Positions 10,926 to 22,078 of a stretch of DNA of 64,000 nt are shown here, in pieces; position 1 is the first letter of the stretch, and each line of letters opens with the position of its first letter. The notes under the pieces are model-generated. The model saw only the letters and a list, made by a program, of their open reading frames with translations, had not been told where the DNA came from and did not search any database. The position numbers and the translations under genes are program-made. Source of the stretch: Blasia pusilla (Eukaryota; Marchantiophyta; Marchantiopsida; Blasiales); the NCBI GenBank assembly GCA_050084515.1, contig CM114271.1:67952001-68016000 (forward strand). Direction: 5' to 3'.

Positions 10926-11884
10926 CATCCCCAGTGCCACTCGTGATCCACCTTGGTCAGCAAGGTCAGCGGCTTCGCAATCAAACTGAATCCCTTGACG
11001 TATCGCCGATAGAAGTTCGCCAATCCCATGAATGCGCAAACACGGCTCACATCTGTAGGGCGTGGAATGCGTGAGATAGCCTCTACCTTTGTCAGCTGAA
11101 CATCAAGGCCCCCTGGGTATATCGTATGACCCAAGTACTCAATCTGGTCGTAGAAGAACTTACACTTGCATGGATGTAGCTTCAACCCATGTAATTGCAA
11201 TCATCGAAACACCTCCTCTAGATGTCGCTCATGCTCCTCAACCGTGGTGCTAAAGACTACGATGTCATCAATATAACACCTAGCAAAATCCAGACCAACC
11301 AAGATCCTATCCATGACCCTCTGAAACTCAGCCGGGGCGTTCTTTAACCCAAATGGTAAGAACCGCCACTGGTACAAACAATCCTTCCTGTGAGGATCGA
11401 TGCCCCAAAATACCGTCTTCTGCTTGTCCTCCAATCTGATAGGCAGCTGATGGCATCCGGCTCGCAAATCCAATGAACTGAAGACCTTTGCGTGACCAAT
11501 CGCATCAAAGATCTCCTCAGGGGTGGGCATGGCATACCTATCGGACTTCGTCTGCCAATTGATAGGTTGGTAATCCCCACACATCCGCCTATCCATCCAG
11601 TTGCCATGCACATCCTTCTTGGCGGGCATGACAGTGGCAGATGCATACTCCCCATGCGACATCTCCACTAGTCCTGCTCCGACCAAGTCCTGGCTCCTAC
11701 TTTGAATTAGAGCCCTCTCCATATCACTGTACTTGTAGGGTTGTCGGAGGAACGGCGTATCACTCGACAACTCAATGCGGATCCCGAGTCCCTTCAGCGT
11801 ACCCAAATCCTCCATGCTAAATGCAAAGCACTTCCTATAACTCCTGAGGAACTGATGTATCCAGCGCCGCTCTCCTCTTGTCAA
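10926..11884 (-). pseudogene. Gypsy reverse transcriptase
   Basis: All core blocks are present: VMPAKKDVHGNWMDRRMCGDY, then VFSSLDLRAGCHQL (motif A Asp), FLPFGLKNAPAEFQRVMDRIL (motif B) and CYIDDIVVFS (motif C, YIDD), followed by the thumb/connection CKFFYDQIEYLGHTI and SRVCAFMGLANFYRRYVKGFS. An in-frame TGA at 11201-11203 falls where FRRLQLHG is expected, consistent with a CGA to TGA transition. Upstream the frame continues through two TAG stops into the methyltransferase. Confidence 0.93.
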
Positions 11885-11959
11885 CTAAGGGCCCATATCT
11901 GGCTCCCAAGTCTCCATCGTGACTACGGTAGGACTCTCTGGCGCGGGTATCGGTGGTTG

Positions 11960-13200
11960 CTATGGTGCAACCCCGTCTTGAATAACAACACTTGGATGCT
12001 CTTCTGCTGCCAACTGCAAATTCTGATCTCCTCCACGTGCAGTGCTCTGAACGACGCTCAATGATGTGGCCATCATCTCCTGGCGTACCTGCAAAACATC
12101 CCAAGAAGTCCAAGGGTGTCTCTCCCGATCTCCCCTAGTATGTCGATCTCCTCGGGTCTCACCCCCAGCCATTGCCTCCACCGTCTCGGTAGGCATGGGG
12201 CTCACCAACGCAACCGCTGTGATCTGTCGCGATCTCATCCAACGCTGCTCAGCCACTCCCAAGTTGAAGATCCATGTCAAGCAGTTCAGGTCCATTGCAT
12301 GACCCAAGACATGGCGTCGTGATGCCTCTGATACTGACGGGACTGCCGTCACTCGTGTGGGAAATCCCATTGCCCACTCTCTCTCGTCGGCGTTGGGCTC
12401 CACCAACCGCTGAACCTGGTCATCCCAAACCAAGCGAGGACCGGCCTCCTTGTATGCATAGGATGTGGGAAAACTCACAAACGTGGGAAAGGCTACCCGC
12501 GGCCTGCCTACCATGTTGACCACAATCAACGGTGGTCGATCATGGTGCCTCACTGTATGTGATCGACGACCTGGATCCAGAATGGAATCCACTAACAAAT
12601 GGGAGGGGCGCTCCGCATACGCCCTTCGTAACACCGCATGGGGCACCAAGTTGGTCCACCATAGATGCGGGCGATGGGCTCTAGAATCTACACTCGCCGC
12701 ATCCAAGAACACTATTGGGCCGATCCAAGCACGCACCTGATGAGCACTCGTCACCACCCGTGACCTGGAGTCTCCTAAGATCGGCACATTCTCCAGAATG
12801 TAGGCTGGAGAACAAGGCTGGTGCTCGTTCAACTGCCTCAACATCTCCCAAAACAACCTGGACCGAGTGTCAGCCAACCCGCTTCCTCGTCCAACACTCG
12901 ATTGGCCCTGACATGGCCAACCAAAAATGACCAAGTCAATGGTCCCTACCCGCTCTAAGTCCTACGCCCCCAACAACGAAATATCCCTCGGTAGGGAACT
13001 CAAGAACCCCTATACTACGAGCGCAGACAATAAGTCGGGAAAACATAGGCGTAACTCCGCCATATATCGTAGTGAGACGCGCCTCGCAACATCATCACTC
13101 TCCACATATAGGTACTGCTGTACTCGCACTCATGCCTGCAAAACAACAGCTAACCCGGTGCTAATCCCTCCAAAGAGATCTAACACTCGAATACCCTCCT
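11960..13200 (-). pseudogene. C5 cytosine DNA methyltransferase domain (DNMT3-like) inside the gypsy polyprotein
   Basis: Motif I, VLDLFGGISTGLAVVLQA, lies at 13133-13186 and provides the SAM-binding loop. YVESDD follows as motif II. Motif IV is GWPCQGQS with the catalytic Cys codon at 12911-12913. Motif VI is AYILENVP, motif VIII RAHRPHLWWTN. The C-terminal motifs IX/X read EREWAMGFP and SRRHVLGHAMDLNCLTWI. The compact target-recognition stretch and the RVAFPTFV...REWAMGFP layout are DNMT3-like rather than DNMT1-like. Stops at 13130-13132 (TGA), 13010-13012 (TAG) and 12962-12964 (TAG) interrupt the N-terminal half; the 324-codon catalytic part is open. The frame is the same as for protease and RT. 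The expected activity is de novo cytosine methylation, possibly of the element's own DNA. Confidence 0.88.
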
Positions 13201-13552
13201 CCGGGGTACACCACACAATGGGTGTGGTATCCAAGGGTGTCATCGTAGCAGTCCCTGCTACCTCGGGTTCCTCAGACCCGTCACGCTTCGGTGCAAACGC
13301 CTCGCTCCACGCGGTCTACACGTGCTCATCTGCCAATCGTTGAAGGTCCTCAGTCGAGCCCCACAACGGCACCTCTCCTCCACGGAATGATGCAGCTACC
13401 ATAACATTCCTCTCCATAGAAATGTCAGGAACAAGAGTATCCTCTGCATGGACATATCCCTCAATCAAATCACTAGACCAAGTGATGGCACTGCTAAATG
13501 TTGCTAAGGTCGCCATCTCTCGTGGCCGTTGCTCGATCACTGCACCTGTGAA

Positions 13553-14431
13553 TCAAACGGGTAATGAGGTAAGGCGCCCATCACCTAACTGCCATCTTGG
13601 TCTGTAGGACGTTGACTCCTCCCAATAATCCAGGGAAAACCCCATCGGGTATAACATTGCTCCACCAACCAAGACGTCGTAGGACTCTGCATCAGTCACT
13701 ATCGCCTTGGCGCGCACCACGGACTCATCTATAGGATGTCTCGGGCGAATCCTCACCACGACCTCATGTCGGGTGATATACTGTGTGGTACTCGCTCCAC
13801 CCAAGGATGTCTGTATCCGGAATGAACAATGCTCCACATCGGCTCTCGTTAAGCCCAATCCTCTGAATGACGCTTTCCCCAACATTAGGGGTTGCGCTCC
13901 TGAATCCAACAAGACGCGCTACGAACTAAAAGCTCTACCTCCAGGACTCACCAACTGGAAGACCTCTCCTTGATTATCCAACAACACAACACCAGGAGAA
14001 GCCATGGCACGCTCTATCGTGGGTCTAGCGGGCATCTCCGCCATCCTAGCAGCCGGAGCCTGCCATGAATCTGACGTGGACGGTCCGAGCATCCGCTCCA
14101 AGGGCAGGTCCATCACCTCCTCTGCAATCACCTCTGAACGTGATGCAGGAACTCCAACTCCGCGCTCACATAGCAAAGTGGCCAGCCGAAAAGCCTCGGC
14201 GGGCAAACCCCCCAACGTCATAACATCGGAAGCAGAAAATAAAGGAGTGCGACACACAACCGTGGCCGCCCCCAACAACGTGCTCAACACATGCCCCTCC
14301 TGAGCATCAACAATAGGAGTCGTCGCACTCGCTTCTCCCATCGCCCTCTGTGCGTGCACACCAACAACATCACCAACTCTCAAGGAACTTTGATGAGGAC
14401 CCATCGATGGGGTCCTCATCGCTTCGGACAA
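13553..14431 (-). pseudogene. Gypsy aspartic protease and upstream linker
   Basis: VLLDSGAQPLMLGKASF holds the retropepsin active-site DSGA, and VLVGGAMLYPMG is the flap/hydrophobic-Gly block near the end. A TAG at 13919-13921 lies a few codons before the active site. The upstream 170 codons (14431-13922) are an Ala/Gly-rich linker from Gag. After 13553 the frame continues through 13540-13316 into the methyltransferase. Confidence 0.85.
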
Positions 14432-14659
14432 CGTGAAAGATTGAGGAAGCCTAGTCTGTTTACTGGCTTCCCCTTGCTATGGATCCAACTCTACGGTTGC
14501 TCCACGCGTCACAACTATGGCAGCCTCCATTTGGGCAACCCCACACATCCAACCAGGATCCTCCAGACCTCTGGCTTCTCCATATGATGTCGATGCCACG
14601 GATCCGGCATCGGGTAACCTCAATGCCATAGCGGCAATCTACTCTTATAGCTGCTGTAT

Positions 14660-16180
14660 CTAAGCAGCCATCCCAGCCTCACGTCCGGCGTCTCCCTTGG
14701 CGCGTGTAGGTGGTGGTATTCTACCTCCTCCACGGGCAGCTCCACCACCCTGTCGGGCAACTCCAGATCCTCGTCCCCCAACGGGACCACATGGTGCACG
14801 ATCTCTAGGCCCACCTGGACCGGCTTCTCGCTCTGGTGCCATCTCTCGCCCTCGGTCCAGACGTAACTCAGGATGTAAACTGAAACACTTGGCGTGTGTA
14901 TGACCATACCTCTGACAATAGTCACACTGATAACCTCCTGGTGCAGCACCATCTCCTCCTCCATGCTGAAGCACACGTCCATGACCCTGATGAGTGCAAT
15001 CGCACTGATGATGGGCTCCACCACATGACCAACAAGTAATAGTAGGCGGCTGCTGCTGAGCCGCATATGAAGGCGCAGGTCTCTGTGGCACGGCCTCCCC
15101 GTATCCTCCCTGAGCTCGTGGTGCCACAGTCGACCTATCTCGGAGTCCATGTTGTTGCATAGGTGGTGCAGACAATTGTGACTGCTCTCGCCCAGAACCC
15201 ATGGTGGCTACACTCTCCTCCGCCATGTTGCGCTCAATGTTCTCGACGGTCCTAAAAATATCTCTCAACGTAGGGGAGGTGTTCATAAGAAGCACCCCCT
15301 CCCGCACCCGTGTCCGCAGGGTCCGGTCCAACATCGCGTATTATGACTGGATAGCCTGAGCCTCTGTCACCCCCTGAGTGACGTTGATCAACCGGCGCAA
15401 GCGAGTGTAAGCCTCACGCAAACTCTCACCCGGGCACCTCTGAAAGTCATGGATGCTTTGCAACTTCTCCATCCGTACCCTCTGGTAGCTTGCCCTCAAC
15501 TCAGCAAAGAACTCAACCACAGGGTTGAACCTGAGACGAACTCGACTAGACGGTGCAACTGCTCCCGTGCGAGTGACCCCTCCTAAAACATCACTAATGG
15601 AAGAGGAAGTAGCCTCTCCTAACTCCTCCTCCTCATCTGGGAAGGGCTTCGTCCATAACACATAATGTGGGTCATAGTAGAGCCTCCACGCCTCGATCTC
15701 ACGTGCATATCTCTGAGAGAACTCATGGTAATCGTCCATGGGCGCCCCCTCTAAATGCTGGAACATACTGTTTCATGATGTAAACGGGTTGAACTCTCTA
15801 GAGTTTGTGGCCTGTTGGGAGTCGCACCAACTCCTAAACTCTGCTATGAAATCGTGCAACTCAATCGTGCCTACTGCACCTGCACGCTCCTCTATCTCGG
15901 TCGTCCATCTCGTACTCCCAACTAGTAGGACCACTCACAATGTGTGGCGATGTGCTCACAAACTCCTCTACACCCTCCCCCTTGTCTGACAATGACACAA
16001 AAGGAGGTCGAGGTGGTCCCTCACGTGGAGACCCTCGGAACCTCGCGCCACTCCGCGTAAAACCTCTAGAGCCACTCTCGGGTTCACCACCTCGCCTCTC
16101 AAAGTCCCGAACGGACTCCGTGATGACCCTTGTGCCCCTCTCACCCGATCACTCTGAACCTCGTGAGTAATCCCTCAATG
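14660..16180 (-). pseudogene. Gypsy Gag with two zinc knuckles
   Basis: The capsid-like part, in and upstream of 15766-15341, contains FFAELRASYQRVRMEKLQSI and SLREAYTRLRRLI, typical retrotransposon Gag text. Two CCHC-type knuckles follow: CWSCGGAHHQCDC (an irregular spacing) and CDYCQRYGHTHAKC (perfect C-x2-C-x4-H-x4-C). A Gly/Arg-rich nucleic-acid-binding tail ends near 14660. Stops occur near 15755 (TGA) and at 15341-15343 (TAA). The N-terminus is not clear beyond about 16180. Confidence 0.85.
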
Positions 16181-17734
16181 ACTCATCCCAAACATGCGGC
16201 ACTCGATCTACACTCTCCCTCCCCAAGACGTGTAACGTGCAGCAACACGCGGCGTGGTGTGCCAAATCGACCAAGCTATCATCTCATCGACAACCTACCC
16301 TCAACTCCGGACATCCCACACATGTCTATGTCCCCTAAACCACATACATAAATGATGCTCTCAACATCCACACACCCAATATCCCCAAATAAACTACCCA
16401 AATCCTAGAATCCCTCATACGTGCAGGGTAAAGGTCCAGAATGGGTAACCTGAACACATGTCGATGTCGCTCCTCAGCAACTGCAAATCTCGACCCCAAC
16501 TTGGTCGTGGAGACAACTCCTCCAATCATCAAGTCATACTCCTCCTGTAGTGACGCTGCTCAAAACTCCTCGATAGACAGTGCGGCCCCAGCGGAACGGT
16601 GCGGCGTTGCACGCGGCACGGAACGGCTACGAACGGCACGGCCTTCGATGGTGGGATGCGGCACTTGGCCACATACCCTTCTCAATCAACAATAAACCCA
16701 CACTCTGCTCCACAATGACGGTGCGGCTCTGCGATCGAGACGGTGCCATGCGGCCACAAGTGGCAATCGGCGGCGCGTTGCGGCTATGGGCGTCACGGCA
16801 CGATACTCGATCGTCGTCGAGCGGCTACCAATCACAACATTGCAACATGAAATCAAAACTCAAACACCATAACCCGAGGTCATATGCCATCATTGGTTGA
16901 TGACAAAATTGCAATGACGGTCGTAGCCAAAACAATGTACGTGGTGGCGATGCAAGTCAGAGAAACAACGGACGTCATGGAAGACCCTCCACTCCGTAAT
17001 GGTGGAAATGGCAACCAAAGGGTGGATAACGGATGGTGGACGGTTGACGATGACGGTTGACCGCTGATGGTGACGGCCGACCGATGACGGTGACGATGGA
17101 CCGATGACGGTGATGGTTGACCATCGACAGCGGACGGTTGACGGTGACTATGACGGTGACGACCGCCGCCGGCGTGGCGGCTGGTTTAGGGTTTGAACAA
17201 TTTAACCCTAAAAATCGCATAGCAATAGCATTTTTGCAAGATTGACCATAACTTTTTTCTCGCAACTCCAAATTGCGCACTATTTATTGCACAACGTGCA
17301 GAGCTTCACGATCTAGGACAGTATCAAAAATTATTTACAATTGGACATTCCAGTAAAAATTGACAGGGACTGTTGTAAAGCCCAATGTCTCTTTCTCCTA
17401 CAAAAAATTTGGCAACGCTTCTGCGCTGATTTCTCCCAAAGAAAATGTAAAACCTATAAAAATACAAATCAGCAAGCTACATGGTGCTTGCAAGAGCACT
17501 AGCATGGGGCAACTCACCCCCATACTCAATCCCTATAAAAAATTAGGCAGCGCTTCCGCGCGCCACTCTTCCACACGAAAAATCGGCAAATGCAAAGAAC
17601 AATCAAAGCAGCCCTTGCTCCGGTGAGCACTCCCATGAGCCGCTGAATGGGGAACACGGTCCCCAACGTGAAAAAACAGCAAGTGACCAGCGAGCTCCCC
17701 CATGAAGCTCTCTCACTCTCTCATTCTCTCTTTG
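16181..17734 (-). other. Gypsy 5' leader region, non-coding
   Basis: This lies between Gag and the right terminal block and shows no convincing protein. It contains the degenerate GACGGT/TGACC minisatellite at about 17020-17175 and a twice-repeated AAAATT-GGCA(A/G)CGCTTC block near 17400 and 17540. I looked for a primer-binding site beginning TGG just inside the right repeat and found none; the adjacent sequence is GA-rich on the minus strand. Confidence 0.5.
17020..17175. repeat. Degenerate minisatellite of GATGACGGT/TTGACC units
   Basis: Roughly 10-15 bp units built on GATGACGGTTGACC and GACGGTGACGATGGACCG follow one another for about 150 bp. The array is inside the gypsy leader and is imperfect. 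Confidence 0.7.
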
Positions 17735-18248
17735 TAAAGTAAGATCCAATCTCTCTCTACACCATCTCACACCATAGCTCTCAAAGGTGTGCACTCTCTC
17801 TCATGTCAAACCAAACCCACTCTCCTAATGAGAGGCTTGGGTTACACTCACAAGGCAAGGGATCATAGCTCCGCCACCTCATGCCAAGAGGTTCAACAAA
17901 GAGAGAATGAGCCCTCAAGCTCTTTCTCCTTGGGATATACCCCTCCCCTCTCCCAAGCTCTCTCCATGGTAACCTATTCTCCCAAGTCACCTCCTTGGTT
18001 CTTGATCTGATGTAGGAGGTCAAGGGCCACTTACAAAAAATAGAAAGTTGATCATATACTCAAAATGGTACTTACCTAAAATAGTAAGTTTCTCAATATG
18101 GCTCCAAATGATCCAAAACGAAGGGGGAACCCGCTCTCTCAGGTTTCCCGGGGCCTCAGCAGGTCATCCTCAACCTCCTAGGCCTGTCCTCCACTACTCG
18201 TGAAGACGCTCTACTAGATCTGACCGATCTATCCTAAAGGACGTGACA
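17735..18248 (-). repeat. Terminal block B, right copy (514 bp), lacking block A
   Basis: It matches 8047-8547 with scattered substitutions and a few short indels. It starts TAAAG, preceded by TTTG in the internal region, and ends GTGACA at the target duplicate. No block A lies beside it, unlike the left end. Confidence 0.9.
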
Positions 18249-18510
18249 AATGACCAAAGAAGAAATAATTTGGATTTTTTACCATAACAAACTTTAGGTA
18301 AGTCTCACCATGTGATACCGAGATTTCTTTGATCATAGGATATTTATAATGAGAAAATAGACAAATTCTACAATGAGAAAATGAACCTATGGTAGAAACT
18401 CGAAATTGCGATGCAATGACCAAAGCATAAATAATTTGGATTTTTTGCCATAACAAACTTTAGGTAAAGCTCACCATGTGATACCAAGATTTCTTTGATC
18501 ATAGGATATT
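18249..18510. repeat. Target-flank tandem repeat with natural empty site
   Basis: The order is AATGACCAAAG...GGATAT (18249-18342), TTATAATGAG...GATGC (18343-18416), AATGACCAAAG...GGATATT (18417-18510). The genome had a tandem repeat of about 168 bp before insertion, and the gypsy element entered one unit at the AATG. Confidence 0.85.
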
Positions 18511-19370
18511 AGAGTAAAAAGAAGTAAGATTTGATGTAAGAAGTGTGATGTTATATAGAAGAAGAATTTTTGCATTAGTCCTTATAGGAAGAGATGCTAA
18601 AGAAGAAAGAGTAGTTGCCTTCAAGAAATGCGGACATGGTGGAGAAGACAAAGACCATAAGGACTTGCCAAACAGATTGTAATGTCAGGCCTAGGACTTG
18701 CTAAGGAAGGTGTTTGGCTTGACAACAAAGTTTGGACATAGTCTTCAAAAAGACTTGTAACAAAGATTTCAAGAATTGGGATGAAAAGACTCTTTGTGAA
18801 TAACATATACAAAGATCTTTGACAAAGATAACCCTAAGTGAGGAATAGTAATATGAGTAGTTAGAGGTGTAGATTTGAACGAAATCTTGATGTTACAAGA
18901 GCAATAGAATAGTTCAAATTCATGATAAATAGGGATTTTTGTAATGGAGCTTTCCTTATCCTTAAATTCAGACATATAAGATAATCAAAGACGTAGCAAG
19001 CTCAAGAGAAAGGTATCTGAGATTACATTGAAGCCAACCAGGCTCTTTTGTAGTTCTCATTTTAGAAGGTCATGGTGACTTGCTGCCTTGGAGGGGACAT
19101 ATGTGTATAGGCCACCCTTATCTTTATGAGTGGCACTCTTGGGTAGGTGCTACTTGTTATGTGTCTTATTGGATGTTATGAGGGTTCTTGAGCATTAAAC
19201 TCCTCTTTTCTTTTCATCCATTTGATTGAAGATTCTATATATAAACAAAACCAGAAAAATAGGGTTACATAATGTTACTAGCATGTTAGAGATATGATTA
19301 ATAGTAAGTGAAGGTACTTAATATATAACACTATATCATAAACATTCAATTGAAAATAACAACCATGGAA
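18511..19370. other. Intergenic DNA, nothing identified
   Basis: AT-rich, with no family match in the short frames on either strand. Confidence 0.5.
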
Positions 19371-19374
19371 AATT

Positions 19375-20070
19375 ATGGAAATGGTTATAATTAGGAGGGA
19401 TCCTTACCAAGTGGTACACGAGGTTCGAAAGGAGGTGGCTGAGTTGTTGTATTTGGTGCATAGAAAGGAGCACCAAAGAAATTGGGAGGTTGGTCCTATG
19501 TTTGAGGAAGTGAACCTATACTCACAAATGGATGCAATTATCAATATTAAGCTTCAAGGCATGAGACATAGAGCAAGTGTATTTTTGCTATTCTTATAAA
19601 ACATAAATGTAAATAAAATTAGTAGCAAAGTATATATATACTTGACATGTTGGGTTTCCATTGAGGTGGAGTTTGGTAACCTGGGTATATCCCAAGTACT
19701 GGCCATTGTAACGTTCCAGGAAGTTGAGAAGGTTGCATACCCTTGGCATTGTCCTTATGTTTCTTGGAAGTACTTGGGCCCCTTCATGGCATCATCAAAA
19801 GAATAAAGGTTAGCTCAAAGGTTGAGAATACAGACACAATAGCAATAAAGAAGAAAAACTTACTATGTAGCATGGAAACACTTTGAAGATATTGATACTC
19901 ACAATATGGTTTTTACTTGTTTTCAAGGTGATTTCCCTTTGGCAACTAGAACTTGATCATAGTCATTGGGGCTGGATTGATCAGGAGTACCGTCGTACTC
20001 TGGATCTGATTCACTTCCATCACTATATAGCTTCTCATCCTCATTAGATGAGTCCTCTAAGATTGTAGCT
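19375..20070 (-). pseudogene. Probable second ORF of a CACTA element (acidic and proline-rich)
   Basis: Three protein-like segments read on the minus strand, in order: an acidic part with SSNEDEKLYSDGSESDPEYD (about 20070-19930), then GPSTSKKHKDNAKGMQPSQL and PVLGIYPGYQTPPQWKPNM (about 19800-19640), then PPNFFGAPFYAPNTTTQPPP and FEPRVPLGKDPS (about 19500-19390). The gaps look like introns but I did not fix the splice sites. The location just downstream of TNP2 on the same strand is where En/Spm-type elements carry their accessory gene. The homology is inferred from position and composition only. Confidence 0.45.
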
Positions 20071-20367
20071 CTCCTACTCAAACTTCTAGTATTGTATAAT
20101 TTTGGAGTGTGAGAGAAGGCTCCCTAGCTAATCTTTTTGGTCTTCTTACCAACTCTTGCTTATTCTCTTTCAATTTGTCAAAAAATTCCCTACAAAAGCA
20201 AGACAATGACAAAAAATTGACCACCAACATTGTACACATCTCTCAAAGAAGTGTAGAAGGTCAACTAGGAGATGGATGCCAACAAAGAAAACTATGTAGA
20301 GTAGTAAATTGACCATCTTAATTCAAAATCAAAGAATAGTGTGGGCCTTTGAGATGCATGTATAATT
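20071..20367. other. Spacer between CACTA ORFs
   Basis: No protein-like reading on the minus strand. It separates the TNP2 relic from the acidic/proline-rich ORF. Confidence 0.4.
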
Positions 20368-21858
20368 CTAACCACTTGGGACTTTTAGTGTCTCTACTTT
20401 ATGATTGAAAACTTTAATCTCTTCAAGGGTAAGTACATAATCTACCTTGGGTTTATACTCTATCGATGCTCTATTGGGATGGGATTGGAGCCATAAATGG
20501 GGCCAAATTCCTCGAACCTCCATGTCTTGTCTAACTTGAACAAAATCCTTATTATTCAAGCTGAAGATATTTTTTAGGGTATTCTCCGCTACATTCTTTT
20601 CACAATGCATGACATCAAGTGTATGACGAATCAATAAGTCTTGGAAAAAAACTAAAGTAGGACAATGTGTCAAGAATTAGCAATCAATATGAAAGATACA
20701 AGATGACAAAAAATGAAGATTAAAGTATATAGAAGATTGGACTTACCTTCCAATAAGGTAGTTCAAACAAGATGCTTTGTTGTTGGACCCCATACACTTT
20801 GTATGGGTCTGTTGGGATTTGGTCACCCCTCCTCTGCCAAACTTTTGGAGTCCCATCGAATACACCTTTCAACTCAACCCACCTTAAAATGTCCTCACTC
20901 GATACACGCATGGGAGTTGGACGATTTTCAACTCGCCGATCAAATTTTGTGTGCAAGATATCTTTCTATAAGGATGGCTCCTATCTGTGTATCTTTGATG
21001 TCCTTGAAATGTTGGTTTGTGGAGCGCTTTGGAATAATATGAATCTACCTATGGCCCACATACCACACATGCAAGTTTACCCTTGGTTGCTTGCCCATAT
21101 ATGATACCCAACCCGAGATAGTCACTGATAGTCCATATGACCATGGCTCTCAATAAGAACTTCTCTTTTCCCAATGGTCTACTACAATCGTAAGCAATAA
21201 ATCCTTTCCAAAGTTCTTGAAACTCTTTTACAAGTTGAGCAAGATACACATCTATGTTCAGAGAAGTGATCGATTCCTTTCCAGGAATGATGAGAGCCAA
21301 CTATAAGAAAAACTTCTTGGTACATAACCAAGGTGGAAGATTATAATTGACTAAGAAAAAATACCAAGTAGACGAGACAAAGTTCTTATCACCAAAAGGG
21401 TTCACTCCATCTAAAGCTAAACCAAGTCTACAATTCCGGGGCTCCTTCATGAAATCAGGCCAACGTTGATCAATGTCTCTCCATTGGCGAGAGTCTCTAG
21501 TATGACGTACCAAGCCATTAGAACTCTTATTTTCTGCGGTCCATCTCATGAGTTCAGAAATTTTCTTACATCTATATATGCGCTTCAACCTAGGGATGAT
21601 TGGAAAGTGTCGAACACCCTTGAGCGCAATTCGACTTTGACCTATAACCTTATACCTAGGAGAATTACACTTTGGGCAAGTATCCAAGTCTTTATACTCT
21701 CCATTAAAGAGTATGCAACCATTAGTGCAACAATAGATTTGTATGTAGTTCAAACCCAACTTAGTTATCAACCTTTTAGCAATATAATGGTTTTTTGGAG
21801 CTTTTTTTTTCACTAGGTAGGACTTGCATCGTAAAAACTTTAAGGATTTCATCCACAA
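20368..21858 (-). pseudogene. TNP2-like transposase of an En/Spm (CACTA) element
   Basis: Starting at 21858, AKRLITKLGLNYIQIYCCTN and CILFNGEYKDLDTCPKCNSP match the Cys-rich start of TNP2. FPIIPRLKRIYRCKKISELM, LGLALDGVNPFGDKNFVSS and YNLPPWLCTKKFFL follow. After a stop near 21301 comes IDVYLAQLVKEFQELWKGF and TKGKLACVVCG. The next exon ends ILFELPYWK at a GTAAGT donor; an intron of about 107 bp (20640-20746) joins it to LLIRHTLDVMHCEKNVAENT. These are diagnostic TNP2 blocks. Stops and frame changes near 21301 and 21045 show it is inactive, though AT-rich codon use is intact. I did not find CACTA termini that clearly bound this copy. Confidence 0.88.
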
Positions 21859-21929
21859 CTATGCTTGAAATGTTATGGGCACCATGAATGTTAAAAAAAA
21901 AACCATTGTGAATGCTAATTTTCTAATCT

Positions 21930-22078
21930 TGAATCACTCTCTGTATTCTAATAAACCAAACATGAAGTAGAAGAAAAAATAAGGTATGTTATAAGTAAAT
22001 TTTTTTGAATCACTCTATCTATTCTAATAAACCAAACAAGAAGTAGGAAAAAAAAAGGTATGTTATAAGTAAATTTTT
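21930..22078. repeat. Tandem duplication of about 75 bp
   Basis: The unit starting TTGAATCACTCT and containing TTCTAATAAACCAAACA and GGTATGTTATAAGTAAA is present twice (about 21930-22004 and 22005-22078). Confidence 0.8.

Larger units (their letters stand above)
7919..18248 (-). mobile_element. Ty3/gypsy LTR retrotransposon with DNA methyltransferase and PHD finger, permuted terminal repeats
   Basis: The element is 10,330 bp and coding is on the minus strand. It is flanked by AATG at 7915-7918 and 18249-18252 and has TGTC...GACA outer ends. The plus-strand block order is A (7919-8046), B (8047-8547), AC, A again (8550-8677), internal region (8678-17734), B again (17735-18248). The polyprotein runs from about 16180 down to 8865 in one frame (codon end coordinate 1 mod 3), then shifts by one base near 10870 (2 mod 3). 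Domain order is Gag, zinc knuckles, aspartic protease, C5-methyltransferase, reverse transcriptase, RNase H, integrase, PHD finger. Many in-frame stops show that this copy is dead. It belongs to Metaviridae-type retrotransposons; no chromodomain was seen. Confidence 0.93.

Noticed and set aside
17700-17734. Primer-binding site for the gypsy element
   Set aside because: Sequence next to the right repeat does not begin TGG and resembles no tRNA 3' end I know, so it was not annotated.
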